A stretch of 64,000 nucleotides of DNA, taken from contig NC_009445.1 in assembly GCF_000026145.1 (NCBI RefSeq), forward strand, positions 992,001 to 1,056,000. Reading direction: 5' to 3'. The position numbers and the translations under genes were made by a program. This DNA is from Bradyrhizobium sp. ORS 278. GTDB lineage: Bacteria; Pseudomonadota; Alphaproteobacteria; Rhizobiales; Xanthobacteraceae. This document shows, one piece after another, positions 40,543 to 51,903 of the stretch. Numbering within the stretch: the first letter of the stretch is position 1; each line of letters opens with the position of its first letter. Below the pieces are notes generated by a model, which made no database searches, was not told the origin of the DNA, and saw nothing but the letters and a program-made list of their open reading frames with translations.

Positions 40543-41765
40543 TCAGCCGCCGACGTCGGCCGAGATCACGTCGCCGAACAGCTCCCACTTGTCCCCTTGA
40601 AGCGCATGAGCTGCAGCTGGCTGACGGGCGCGAAGTCTGTCGCCGACGTATTGATGCTGATGCCCGGCAGCAGCATCTCGGTGCGGAAGTTGCGCAAGCT
40701 CGCTGCCTGCTTCATGACGTTCTCGCGGGTGAGATCGTCGCCGCACTGCTTCAACACCTGCACCAGGGTCTGCGCCACGCCGTAGCCGACGACGGCACCG
40801 CCATCGAGCTTGTCACCTTCCGGGAAGTCCTTGGCCATGAAGTCCAGGAACTGCTTCATCCCGGCATCGTCCTTCCACTGCGGGTCGGAGACGTCCTTCA
40901 GATAGGCTGCCGAGATGATGTCCTGCGAGTTCTCGTAGCCGGCCGGCTTCAGCACGCTGCCGACCGAGGCCGAGACGTTGTTGAGGAGGTGCAGCGCCTT
41001 CCAGTCGATCTCCTTGACCTTCTTGATCGCCTGCGCGGCGAATTTCGGCGTCGTGATGTTCATGAAGACGTCGGCGCCGGTCGACTTCAGCTTGACGATA
41101 TGGCTGTCGATCGTCGGCTCCGTGGTCTCATAGCTCTCCTCCATGACGATCATGCTCGCCGCCTTGGCGCCGAGCCCGTCCTTGAGGCCCTTGAGATAGT
41201 CCTTGCCGTAATCGTCGTTCTGATACAGTACGGCGATCTTGGCGTCGGGCTTCTCCTTCAGGAGATATTTGGCGTAGATCCGCGACTCCGCCTGATAGCT
41301 CGGCTGCCAGCCCATGGTCCACGGGAAGTTCGACGGGTCGTTCCACTTGGTGGCGCCGGTCGCGACGAACAGCTGCGGCACCTTCTTGGCATTCATGTAC
41401 TTCTGAATCGCGCTGTTCGACGGCGTGCCGAGCGAGTTGAAGATCAGCAGGACCTCGTCACTCTCGACCAGCTTGCGCGCCTGCTCGACGGCCTTCGGCG
41501 GCGAATAAGCGTCGTCATAGGAGATGAAGTTGATCTTGCGGCCGTTGATGCCGCCCTCGGCGTTGATCTTCTTGAAGTAGGCAGCCTCCGTCTTGCCGAT
41601 GATACCGTAGGCCGAGGCCGGCCCGCTATACGGCATGATGTTGCCGATCTTGATCTCGGTATCGGAGGTGCCGGTGTCGTATTTCTTGTCGGCGGCGAAT
41701 GCGCCTGACGAGGCGAGGACGATGGCGGCGACCGAGGCGAGGGCGGCTCTGCGCGTGATCATCAT
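40543..41765 (-). CDS. ABC substrate-binding protein with a C-terminal frameshift (first of two paralogues)
   Basis: A periplasmic Peripla_BP_6 protein with a signal peptide (MMITRRAALASVAAIVLA…AFA), KIGNIMPYSGPASAYG and a long match to the gene at 42117. As sequenced, the frame ends at 40566 (399 residues) in the non-homologous tail TSGSCSAT. Reading one base off downstream of the C4 run at 40593-40596 restores DKWELFGDVISADVGG to a stop at 40543, matching the paralogue's EKWELFGEAISGAVE. So one G was lost from a poly-G in the coding strand, either a real mutation or a sequencing error; the last about 18 residues are affected. The ATG follows GGGAGA. Confidence 0.88.
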
Positions 41766-42035
41766 TGTGCGTGTCTCCCGTGTTGCTCTGGATGATGTGT
41801 CATGGCCTCCTTGGTGGAGGCTCTCTTTGTGACCGGGAAACTATAGCAGAGCCGGTGCGGCGCGGCTGCGACATCGCGGCACGGGCCATGGTTTCGCGGT
41901 CTGCCCAACCGTTGGTCTGTTGTGCAACTGCGAGGGGTAACGCAATCTCTGCGGGATCTTGCCTTGCAACAACAGCCTGAAATGACGGGCCGGTGTTCAT
42001 TCACCGTTGCGAAGGGAAGCTGCGCGCATGAAAAA
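41766..42035. other. Promoter-bearing spacer upstream of the first binding-protein gene
   Basis: About 270 bp between the first binding-protein gene and the terminator of the second. It contains a GTTG-TG-CAAC dyad near 41919-41928 and no supported gene, so the first binding protein probably has its own promoter. Confidence 0.5.
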
Positions 42036-42062
42036 GCCCTCCGTGCCGGTAGCACGGAGGGC
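42036..42062 (-). terminator. Rho-independent terminator after the second binding-protein gene
   Basis: On the minus strand GCCCTCCGTGC - TACCG - GCACGGAGGGC followed by TTTTTC: a perfect 11-bp stem plus T-run, a textbook intrinsic terminator. It ends the IclR-LivG-F-H-M-SBP transcript. Confidence 0.9.
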
Positions 42063-42116
42063 CAGTGTAGATCGGCATCGCTTTCTGCGGCGATGCACGA
42101 TGGCTCGCTTCTTCGG

Positions 42117-43340
42117 TTACTCGACGGCGCCGCTGATGGCCTCGCCGAACAGCTCCCACTTCTCGCCCTTGAACCGCATCATCTGCAGCTGCTCGATCGG
42201 GGCGAAGTCGGTGGCCGAGGTGTTGATCTTGACGCCGGGCAGCAGCGTGTCCGGCGCGAAATCCTTCAGGCTCGCGGCCTGCTTCATGACGTTGGCGCGG
42301 GTGAGGTCGTCGCCGCACATCTGCAGCACCTTCACCAGCGTCTGCGCGGCGCCGTAGCCATAGACGGTCGAGCTGTCGAGCTTGTTGGCATCGGGCGCGT
42401 ACTGCGCGAGGAAGTCGAAGAACTTCTTCATGCCGGGATCATTGTCCCACTGCGCATCGGCGGCGTCCTTGGCGTAGGCGGCCGAGAGAATGCCCTGCGC
42501 GTTCTCGAAGCCCGCCGGCTTGATCACGCTGCCGACCGAAGCCGAGACGTTCACCACCAGATGCAGCGGATGCCAGTCGATCTCGGCGAGCTTCTTGATC
42601 GCCTGCGCCGCGAATTTCGGCGTGGTGACGCTGAAGAAGGTATCTGCGCCGGAAGCCTTCAGCTTGACGATATGGCCGTCGATCGACGGTTCGGAGGTCT
42701 CGTAGCTCTCCTCCATCACGATCATCGACGCAGCCTTGTCGCCGAGACCGTCCTTGAGGCCCTTCAGATAGTCCTTGCCGAAATCGTCGTTCTGGAACAG
42801 CACGCCGATCTTGGCGCCGGGCTTCTCCTTGAGCAGGTACTTCGCATAGATACGGCCCTCGCTCTGGTAGCTCGGCTGCCAGCCCATGGTCCAGGGGAAG
42901 TTCTTGGGATCGTTCCACTTGGTGGCGCCGGTCGCGACGAACAGCTGCGGGATCTTCTTGCCGTTGAGATATTTCTGGATCGCCGAGTTCGACGGCGTGC
43001 CCAGCGGGTTGAAGACGACCAGGACCTCATCGCTCTCGACCAGCTTGCGAACCTGCTCCACGGCCTTCGGCGGCGAGTAGGCGTCATCGTAGGTGACGAA
43101 GTTGATCTTGCGGCCGTTGATGCCGCCCTCGGCGTTGATCTTCTTGAAATAGGCCTCCTCGGTCTTTCCGATCACGCCGTAGGCAGACGCGGGTCCGCTG
43201 TAGGGCATGATGTTGCCGATCTTGATCTCGGTATCGGATGCGCCGGTGTCATACTTCTTCTGGGCGAGTGCCGCGCCCGACGTGAGGGCGATGACCGCCG
43301 TCGCGAGGGCGGCGATACGTAGTTGTTGAACGACCTGCAA
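42117..43340 (-). CDS. ABC substrate-binding protein (second paralogue), dicarboxylate-type uptake system
   Basis: A 407-residue periplasmic binding protein with signal peptide (MQVVQQLRIAALATAV…ALAQ) and the Peripla_BP_6 fold (KKYDTGASDTEIKIGNIMPYSGPASAYGVIGKTEEAYFKKINAEGG). The TTG start was chosen because a perfect AAGGAGG lies 5 nt upstream and overlaps the stop of the permease gene; the same frame is open further upstream, but over the permease gene. It is the last gene of the ABC operon. By comparison with the R. palustris pim locus, its ligand may be a dicarboxylic or fatty acid; not demonstrated here. Confidence 0.88.
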   Translation of the reverse strand: MQVVQQLRIAALATAVIALTSGAALAQKKYDTGASDTEIKIGNIMPYSGPASAYGVIGKTEEAYFKKINAEGGINGRKINFVTYDDAYSPPKAVEQVRKLVESDEVLVVFNPLGTPSNSAIQKYLNGKKIPQLFVATGATKWNDPKNFPWTMGWQPSYQSEGRIYAKYLLKEKPGAKIGVLFQNDDFGKDYLKGLKDGLGDKAASMIVMEESYETSEPSIDGHIVKLKASGADTFFSVTTPKFAAQAIKKLAEIDWHPLHLVVNVSASVGSVIKPAGFENAQGILSAAYAKDAADAQWDNDPGMKKFFDFLAQYAPDANKLDSSTVYGYGAAQTLVKVLQMCGDDLTRANVMKQAASLKDFAPDTLLPGVKINTSATDFAPIEQLQMMRFKGEKWELFGEAISGAVE

Positions 43341-43350
43341 GAATTCCTCC

Positions 43351-44367
43351 TTAGTTCTTCCTGAGTTTGCCGAGCAGCTGCTGGGCCACCATCGCCACCT
43401 GCCGCGAACCGTGCGGCACGAGGAAGATGACGAGGAACAGCAGCACGCCGAACACCGCGCCCGACAGGCCCTTGGAGATGCCTTCGGCGATATTGGGGAC
43501 GAAAATGATGAAGGCGGCGCCCACGAAAGAGCCGGGCAGCCAGCCAACGCCGCCGACGACCATGCCGAGGAACAGCGAGATCGCGAGCACGATCGTGTAG
43601 CTGTCGGGCGCGACGAACTGCACCGCGATGGCACCGAGCCCACCGGCCACGCCGGTGATGCCGGCACTGACGCCGAACGCCAGCGTCTTGTAGGTCGCCA
43701 CGTCGATGCCCATGGCTGAGGCGGCGATCTCATTGTCACGGATCGCCATGAAGGCGCGGCCGGAGCGCGAGCGCAGCAGGTTCACCGAGAAGATGTAGAT
43801 CGCGATCGTGATCGCGAGCGTAAAGTAGTAAAGCCACATATCTTGCGACATCGGCAGGCCGAACGGCGCATCGGGCTTGGTGACGACGAGGCCCTGCACG
43901 CCGCCGGTCCAGTGCTCGAAGAAGCCGAGCTTGAGGATCTGGGGCATCGCTGTGGCGAGTGCGAAGGTGGCGAGCGCGAGATAGACGCCGGACAGCCGCA
44001 GCGCCGGCTGTCCGAACAGGAAGCCGAAGCCGAAGCAGATGACGCCCGCGATCGGCAGGGTCAGCGCATAGTTGACGTTGTATTGCTCCATCAGGATCGC
44101 AGACGTGTAAGCGCCGACGGCGTAGAACGCGCTCTGCCCAAGCGAGAACTGTCCGGAGCCGCCGGTCAGGATGTTCAGCGCCAGCACGGCCAGGCCATAG
44201 ATCAGGAGCATCGTCATCTGGAAGATGATGAAGTTCTTGACGAACAGCGGAACGATTAGAAGCAGAAGCACGACGACGAAGGTTGTGCCCGAGCTCAGTG
44301 TCATGGCCCGCTTCGGAACGGCCTCGACCGCGGGCGCCTGGGATGCGATTTCCTCGACTGCGCTCAT
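43351..44367 (-). CDS. ABC transporter permease (LivM-type), pim-associated
   Basis: A 338-residue permease with about 10 hydrophobic segments. The LivM landmarks are LNILTGGSGQFSLGQSAFYAVGAYTSAILMEQ and the conserved cytoplasmic loop SRSGRAFMAIRDNEIAASAMGIDVATYKTLAFGVSAG. It is 2 bp after the LivH gene and its stop is 10 bp before the start of the binding-protein gene, all in one operon. Unlike the cou system, the LivM and LivG parts are separate proteins here. Confidence 0.93.
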   Translation of the reverse strand: MSAVEEIASQAPAVEAVPKRAMTLSSGTTFVVVLLLLIVPLFVKNFIIFQMTMLLIYGLAVLALNILTGGSGQFSLGQSAFYAVGAYTSAILMEQYNVNYALTLPIAGVICFGFGFLFGQPALRLSGVYLALATFALATAMPQILKLGFFEHWTGGVQGLVVTKPDAPFGLPMSQDMWLYYFTLAITIAIYIFSVNLLRSRSGRAFMAIRDNEIAASAMGIDVATYKTLAFGVSAGITGVAGGLGAIAVQFVAPDSYTIVLAISLFLGMVVGGVGWLPGSFVGAAFIIFVPNIAEGISKGLSGAVFGVLLFLVIFLVPHGSRQVAMVAQQLLGKLRKN

Positions 44368-44369
44368 GA

Positions 44370-45248
44370 TCAGACTCGCTTCACGATGTTGCGACCGAAC
44401 AGGCCGGCGGGTTTGATGACCAGGACCGAGATGATCAGCGCCAGCGCGATCGGCAGCTTCATCTCATTGCCCACGTGTGGGATGTAGGTGCCGGCGAGGT
44501 TCTCGAAGATGCCCACCAGGAAGCCGCCGAGCACGGCGCCGAACGGGCTGGTGAGGCCGCCGAGCACCGCCGCGGCAAATCCGTAGATCAGCACGCCGCC
44601 CATCATGTTGGGCTCGAGGAACACCACGGGCGCGATCAGCATGCCGGCGATCGAGCCGATCGCCGCCGCCATGCCCCAGCCGAGCGCAATCATCCAGGAC
44701 GTGTTGATGCCGACCAGCCGCGCGGATTCAGGGAGCGCTGCTGCCGCCCGCATGGCGAGGCCGACGCGGGTGTACTGGAAGAAGAAGTACAGCCCGACCA
44801 GGAGAAGAAGCGTAATGCCGATCATGCCCGCCTGGTGGGTCGAGATCAGCTGGCTGCCCAGAAACGGCGAGGAGCCGAACGGGGTCGGATATTGCTTGAT
44901 CGTGAAGTCCCAGATCAGTCCGGCGCAGGAGTTGATGATCGAGAACAGCGCGATGAAGCCGGCGACCTGGGTCAGGATCGGTGCCTTGGCGAGCGGCTTG
45001 AACAGCACGCGCTCGATCGCGATGCCGCCGATAAAGGAGAACGCGAGCGTGACGACGAAGGCCGCCCAATAGGGCAGGCCCCATTGCATCAGCTGCCACG
45101 AGATGAATGTCGAGAACATCGCCATCTCGCCCTGCGCGAAATTGAGATGGTCGATGGCCTGGTAGATCATCACGACGGCGAGCGCCATGCAGGCATAGAT
45201 CGCGCCGGTCGCGATACCGGCCAGGACCTGGTTGGTGAAAAGCTCCAT
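44370..45248 (-). CDS. ABC transporter permease (LivH-type), pim-associated
   Basis: A 292-residue LivH permease of normal length. Landmarks: QVLAGIATGAIYACMALAVVMIYQAIDHLNFAQGEMAMFSTFISWQL, the cytoplasmic loop TRVGLAMRAAAALPESARLVGINTSWMIALGWG and the C-terminal LALIISVLVIKPAGLFGRNIVKRV. It is 13 bp downstream of livF on the minus strand and 2 bp upstream of livM. Confidence 0.93.
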   Translation of the reverse strand: MELFTNQVLAGIATGAIYACMALAVVMIYQAIDHLNFAQGEMAMFSTFISWQLMQWGLPYWAAFVVTLAFSFIGGIAIERVLFKPLAKAPILTQVAGFIALFSIINSCAGLIWDFTIKQYPTPFGSSPFLGSQLISTHQAGMIGITLLLLVGLYFFFQYTRVGLAMRAAAALPESARLVGINTSWMIALGWGMAAAIGSIAGMLIAPVVFLEPNMMGGVLIYGFAAAVLGGLTSPFGAVLGGFLVGIFENLAGTYIPHVGNEMKLPIALALIISVLVIKPAGLFGRNIVKRV

Positions 45249-45261
45249 TGTCCTGACTCCG

Positions 45262-45975
45262 TCAGTAGCCCAGATAGGATTTGCGGACGTTCTCGTCGTT
45301 CGCGATGTCGGATGCCGCGCCCGACATGACGATGCGACCGGTCTCGATCACATAGGCCTGGTCGGCGAGCTCGAGTGCGAGCTGCGCGTTCTGCTCGACG
45401 ACAAGGATCGAGACCTTCTCATCCCGATTGATCTTGCCGAGAATGCCGAAGAGATCGCGCACCACCAGCGGTGCAAGGCCGAACGACGGTTCGTCGAGCA
45501 GCATCAGCCGGGGACGCAGCATCAGCGCCCGCGCCACAGCGAGCATCTGCTGCTCGCCGCCCGACAGCGTGCCGGCCTGCTGGGTATGACGTTCCTTCAG
45601 CTTCGGGAAGTAGGAGTACATCCGCTCGATGTCGGCGACGATAGCCGCCTTGTCGCTGCGGGTGATGGCGCCGAGTTGCAGGTTTTCCTCCACCGTCATG
45701 TTGGTGAAGGTGCCGCGGCCCTGCGGGACGTGGGCGATGCCGAAGCGGACGATGCTCTCGGTCGACTTGTTGTTGAGCGGCTTGCCCTCGAACTCGATCG
45801 CACCGGTCGAGCGCACCATGTTGCAGATCGCGCGCAAGGTCGTGGTCTTGCCGGCGCCGTTGGCGCCAAGCAAGGTCGTCAGCGAGCCCTCGTTGAGCGA
45901 GAAGGAGAGGCCGTGCAGGGCCTGGACCTGGCCGTAAAAGGCCCTGAGATCCTTGACGTTAAGAAGCGCCGTCAT
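45262..45975 (-). CDS. ABC transporter ATP-binding protein (LivF-type), pim-associated
   Basis: A 237-residue ATPase with Walker A GANGAGKTTTLR (about 38-49), signature LSGGEQQMLAVARAL, Walker B LMLLDEPSFGLAP and H-loop LVVEQNAQ. The start ATG overlaps the stop of LivG (ATGA). It pairs with LivG as the second ATPase of the transporter. Confidence 0.93.
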   Translation of the reverse strand: MTALLNVKDLRAFYGQVQALHGLSFSLNEGSLTTLLGANGAGKTTTLRAICNMVRSTGAIEFEGKPLNNKSTESIVRFGIAHVPQGRGTFTNMTVEENLQLGAITRSDKAAIVADIERMYSYFPKLKERHTQQAGTLSGGEQQMLAVARALMLRPRLMLLDEPSFGLAPLVVRDLFGILGKINRDEKVSILVVEQNAQLALELADQAYVIETGRIVMSGAASDIANDENVRKSYLGY

Positions 45976-46769
45976 TGATCCTTGCTCCCGAGATAGGCCT
46001 TGATGACGTCGGGATTGGCCTGCACCTGGGCCGGCGTGCCCTCGGCGAGCTTGCGGCCGAAATTCAGCGCCACGACGTGGTTGGCGATCGACATCACGAG
46101 ACCCATGTGATGCTCGACCAGCAGCACGGTGATGTGGCGGTCGTCGCGGATGCGGCGGATCAGGTCCCCGAGTACATAGACTTCCTCGTGATTGAGGCCG
46201 CCGGCAGGCTCGTCGAGCAACAGGATCTTCGGATCGGCGGCCAGCGCGCGCGCCAGTTCGACGCGCTTCTGGGTGCCGAACGGCAGGCCGGACACGGTCT
46301 TGTGCGCCACCTCCTCGAGATTGAGATAGGCCAGGATCTCGTGAACCTTGGTGTTCACGGCAGTCTCGCTGCGGCGGATCCAGGCCAGCCGCAGCGAATC
46401 CGAGATGATGTCGCTCGAGGTCCGCGCATGCGTGCCGACGCGGACGTTGTCGAGCACGGACAGGTTCGGGAACAACGCGACGTTCTGGAACGTGCGGCCG
46501 ATGCCGATCTCGGCAATGCGGTGCGGCGGCCGGCTCAGGATGCTGCGGCCTTCCATCAGGATGTCGCCGGAGCTCGGCTGATAGAGGCGGCTGAGGCAAT
46601 TGAACAGTGTGGTCTTGCCGGCGCCGTTCGGACCGATGAGGCCGAGGATCTGGCCCTTCTGCATGTCGAACGACACGCCGTTCAGCGCCACGATGCCGCC
46701 GAACACGACGCTGACATCGCGGACCGCGAGCAGCGGGTCGTTGGTCTGGGCGAGTTGTGCCTGCGTCAT
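45972..46769 (-). CDS. ABC transporter ATP-binding protein (LivG-type), pim-associated
   Basis: A 265-residue ATPase with Walker A GPNGAGKTTLFN (about 42-53), signature LPFGTQKRVELARALA (a Liv-type variant), Walker B ILLLDEPAGGLNHEE and the H-loop LLVEHHMGLVMSI. A strong GGGAGGGG precedes the ATG. It is translationally coupled on both sides: its ATG overlaps the stop of the IclR regulator and its stop overlaps the LivF start. Confidence 0.93.
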   Translation of the reverse strand: MTQAQLAQTNDPLLAVRDVSVVFGGIVALNGVSFDMQKGQILGLIGPNGAGKTTLFNCLSRLYQPSSGDILMEGRSILSRPPHRIAEIGIGRTFQNVALFPNLSVLDNVRVGTHARTSSDIISDSLRLAWIRRSETAVNTKVHEILAYLNLEEVAHKTVSGLPFGTQKRVELARALAADPKILLLDEPAGGLNHEEVYVLGDLIRRIRDDRHITVLLVEHHMGLVMSIANHVVALNFGRKLAEGTPAQVQANPDVIKAYLGSKDQ

Positions 46770-47731
46770 CTCGTCTCGCCCCTCCCGAAATCGTTCAGGT
46801 GAAGGCGCGGCGCCAGCCGACCGCGATGATGCAGGCTATCTGATACCCTCGGCAACACGGGCAACTTTTCCTCCTGGCTTCGGCTTTTTATTGAGGTCTT
46901 TGTGAGACGATTGGCTCGTCTGATTATTGGTCTGATTAGTTTGCGGCGCGAGTCCGCCAAGGCTGCTTCGATTTTTCTTACCATCGCGACGAGGCGAGGT
47001 CCAATGTCGGTCAGCAGACGCTCTTCCGTGAAGCGGAATGCGGGCGCGCCGCAATTGATCGCATAGGGACCCGTTCCATCGTTGAGCCTCAGCGCCGCGC
47101 CGACGGCGTGGACGTCGTCCTGCCATTCGCCGGCCGAGATGGTGAAGCCGTGCCTGGCGACGGTCTCGCCGGCGCGCTCGATGCCGTCGCGGATTTTCGG
47201 CCAGCGGTTGCCGTAATGCTCGCGCATCTCGCGCATCAGCGCGGTGCGTTCCTCCTCGGGCAACGCCCAAAGATAGGCCCGGCCCATGGCGGTGGTGGCG
47301 ATCGGAATGCGTGAGCCGACGTCGAGTTCGACGTTGACGACACCGTGACGGCTCTGCCCGATATAGATCATGCTGAGCCGGTCGCGGCCGCCGATCGCCA
47401 CCGCGCCGCCGGTCTCGCGCATCAACTGCTCGCGGAACGGTTCGGAGAGTTGGCGCACGCCGAGATTGGCGAGCGCGGCGTAGCCGAGCAGCAGGGCTGA
47501 TGGCGCCAATTGATATTTCTCGAAACGAGGAACTGGGGTGAGATAACCAAGCTTGGTCAGCGTATAGGTCAGTCGCGACACCGTGGCCTTGGGCAGATTG
47601 GTGCGTGCCGCGATCTCCTGGTTGCCCAGCAGGCCGTCATTGGGCCGGAAAGCCCTGAGCACCTCGAGGCCGCGTGACAGCGCAACCACGAAGTTGCGAT
47701 CGGTCGCGGGTTTCTTCCCTGGGCGTTTCAT
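46766..47731 (-). CDS. IclR-family transcriptional regulator with long C-terminal tail
   Basis: A 321-residue IclR protein. The N-terminal HTH (LSRGLEVLRAFRPNDGLLGNQEIAARTNLPKATVSRLTYTLTKLGYL, about 18-64) and effector domain (to about 258, ending RLVAMVRKIEAALA) are normal. A basic, AT-rich tail of about 60 residues (RRKLIRPIIRRANRLTK…GRGETR) follows, which is unusual for the family and overlaps the livG start. It may be a genuine extension or the result of loss of the native stop. It heads the ABC operon and is divergent from pimF, so it likely senses the pathway substrate and controls both. Confidence 0.9.
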   Translation of the reverse strand: MKRPGKKPATDRNFVVALSRGLEVLRAFRPNDGLLGNQEIAARTNLPKATVSRLTYTLTKLGYLTPVPRFEKYQLAPSALLLGYAALANLGVRQLSEPFREQLMRETGGAVAIGGRDRLSMIYIGQSRHGVVNVELDVGSRIPIATTAMGRAYLWALPEEERTALMREMREHYGNRWPKIRDGIERAGETVARHGFTISAGEWQDDVHAVGAALRLNDGTGPYAINCGAPAFRFTEERLLTDIGPRLVAMVRKIEAALADSRRKLIRPIIRRANRLTKTSIKSRSQEEKLPVLPRVSDSLHHRGRLAPRLHLNDFGRGETR

Positions 47732-47813
47732 GTCATCGGCTGTTGATTGATGAGCCTCGTTGACAACGCTCGTGCTTCAAAATAACCCTGGCTGTCAAGA
47801 TGTGGAATTACGT

Positions 47814-47828
47814 TTCGCACTGCGGAAT
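47814..47828. promoter_or_regulatory. Candidate IclR operator between iclR and pimF
   Basis: TTTCGCA-C-TGCGGAA, a 15-bp dyad with 6 of 7 arm positions complementary, 83 bp upstream of the IclR start and 117 bp upstream of pimF. Its layout suits an IclR site controlling both directions. Confidence 0.5.
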
Positions 47829-47944
47829 TGATGTTCGGCAGCGGGTAGACGCAAGCAAGGCTGATACTCTGCGCAAATGAAGACCCAAGAATGGGCTGGT
47901 GCGTTAACCGGCCGCAAAGAAACGACATCCCAAGGAGCTTACGC

Positions 47945-50038
<2,094 letters not shown>

Positions 50039-50071
50039 GGCGGCTCGACGGCCGCTCCGCGCATCGGTCTA

Positions 50072-50174
50072 CTCCCCTCCCCCTTGCGGGGAGAGGTCGG
50101 GGGTGGGGGTCCCCACAGGCGGTCTCGCCCGGAGCACCCCCCCTCCCTGACCCTCCCCCACAAGGGGGGAGGGA
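50072..50174. repeat. Intergenic inverted-repeat element, 'ctcccctcccccttgcgggg' family
   Basis: Arms actcccctcccccttg and caaggggggagggaac, with inner gtcgggggtgggggtcccc and ggtggg-type runs. It lies between pimF and pimA; similar in design to the element at 56857. Confidence 0.8.
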
Positions 50175-50219
50175 ACGGAAGCAGCGGGGCTGTCTTACGC
50201 GAACGGAAGTCGAACTTGC

Positions 50220-51884
50220 ATGACCCATCCCGGCGAACAGTTCTATCCCGAAGGCGTCCGCTGGGACGCGCCGCTCGCGCAAGGTACATTGCCGGATCTG
50301 CTGGCGAAGTCCGTCAGCGATTTCGGCGATCGCGCCGCGCTGGAATTCCGCGACCGGCCGATCACCTTCAATCGGCTCTCTGAGCTTGTCGATCAGGCCG
50401 CCGCAGCGTTCCTGCGCGCGGGCTACGGCAAGGGCGCCTCGATCGCGCTGTTTCTCGGCAACTCGCCGGATCATCCGATCAACTTTTTCGGCGCGCTCAA
50501 GGCCGGCGCCCGCGTCGTGCATCTGTCGCCGCTCGATGGCGAGATCGCGCTGTCGCACAAGCTCAGCGATTCCGGCGCGCGCATCCTGGTGACGTCGAAT
50601 CTGTCGGCGCTGCTGCCGATGGCACTGAAGTTCCTGGCGAAGGGTCTGCTCGACCGCCTGATCGTCTGCGAGGACGATGATTGGGGCAAGGTCGGCACGC
50701 CGCAGACGCCGCTGCCGGACAGTCCGGCGGTGATCACCCACCGTGCCTTCGTCGATGGCGCCGTGCCGCCCGCGGCGTGGCCCACGATCTCGCCCGATGA
50801 CATCGCGCTGCTGCAATACACCGGCGGCACCACCGGACTGCCCAAGGGCGCGATGCTGACGCATGGCAACCTCACCTCCGCCGTCTCGATCATCGAGATC
50901 TGGAGCCGCGCCACCCGGACCCAGCATGACGGCGGCGACCGCGTCATCTGCGTGCTGCCGCTTTTCCATATTTATGCGCTCACGGTCGTGCTGCTGACGG
51001 CGCTGCGCATTGGCAGCCTGGTGTCGCTGCATCAGCGCTTCGACGTCGAGGCGGTCATGCGCGACATCGAGGTGAAGCGCGCGACTTACTTTCCGGGCGT
51101 GCCGACGATGTGGATCGCGATCGCCAATCTGCCGGATCTCGACAAGCGCGATCTGTCGTCGCTGACCAGCGTCGGTTCTGGCGGCGCGCCGCTGCCCGTC
51201 GAGGTCGCGCGCATCCTGGAACGCCGCGTCGGCATGAAGCTGAAGAGCGGCTGGGGCATGACCGAGACCTGCTCGCCCGGCACCAGCCATCCGAAGGAGG
51301 GGCCGGACAAGCCGGGCTCGATCGGCATCGCGCTGCCCGGCATCGAGATGGACGTCGTGTCGCTCGAAGATCCATCGAAGGTGCTCAGCATCAACGAGGT
51401 CGGCGAGATCCGCGTCAAGGGACCGAACGTCACCAGGGGCTATTGGAACAGGCCCGAGGAATCGGCGCAGTCGTTCGTCGGCGATCATTTCCTGACCGGC
51501 GACATCGGCTATGTCGATGCCGACGGCTTCTACTTCCTGGTCGATCGCAAGAAGGACATGATCATCTCCGGCGGCTTCAACGTCTATCCGCAGATGATCG
51601 AGCAGGCGATCTACACTCATCCTGCGGTGCAGGAGGTGATCGTGATCGGCATCCCCGACGCCTATCGCGGCGAGGCCGCCAAGGCCTTCATCAAGCTGCG
51701 CGATGGCTTTGCGCCGTTCCCGGTCGAGGAGCTGCGTGACTTCCTCACCGGCAAGCTCGGCAAGCATGAGCTGCCGGCGGCGGTCGAGTTCGTCGACGAG
51801 CTGCCGCGCACGCCGGTCGGCAAATTGTCGCGTCACGAATTACGCCAGCAGCAATCATCAACATCTCACAGCAAACAATCGTAA
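50220..51884 (+). CDS. pimA: Acid-CoA ligase (PimA-like)
   Basis: A 554-residue AMP-binding ligase. The P-loop [11 protein letters not shown] lies near 200-210, GSGGAPLP near 320, GWGMTETC near 345, [35 protein letters not shown] near 427-461, and the catalytic Lys in [11 protein letters not shown] near the C-terminus. In the pim operon it activates pimelate and other dicarboxylates to CoA esters. The start ATG is preceded only by a weak site. It follows pimF, separated by an inverted-repeat element. Confidence 0.9.
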   Translation: MTHPGEQFYPEGVRWDAPLAQGTLPDLLAKSVSDFGDRAALEFRDRPITFNRLSELVDQAAAAFLRAGYGKGASIALFLGNSPDHPINFFGALKAGARVVHLSPLDGEIALSHKLSDSGARILVTSNLSALLPMALKFLAKGLLDRLIVCEDDDWGKVGTPQTPLPDSPAVITHRAFVDGAVPPAAWPTISPDDIALLQYTGGTTGLPKGAMLTHGNLTSAVSIIEIWSRATRTQHDGGDRVICVLPLFHIYALTVVLLTALRIGSLVSLHQRFDVEAVMRDIEVKRATYFPGVPTMWIAIANLPDLDKRDLSSLTSVGSGGAPLPVEVARILERRVGMKLKSGWGMTETCSPGTSHPKEGPDKPGSIGIALPGIEMDVVSLEDPSKVLSINEVGEIRVKGPNVTRGYWNRPEESAQSFVGDHFLTGDIGYVDADGFYFLVDRKKDMIISGGFNVYPQMIEQAIYTHPAVQEVIVIGIPDAYRGEAAKAFIKLRDGFAPFPVEELRDFLTGKLGKHELPAAVEFVDELPRTPVGKLSRHELRQQQSSTSHSKQS

Positions 51885-51903
51885 CACCAACAGGAGGTCG
51901 CCC

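Noticed and set aside
42117..43739. Upstream extension of the second binding-protein frame to 540 residues
   Set aside because: The extension runs over the livM gene in another frame; a TTG with perfect AAGGAGG gives a normal signal peptide.
45262..46599. 445-codon version of the LivF frame
   Set aside because: Only the last 237 codons match an ATPase; the upstream part is out-of-frame LivG sequence.
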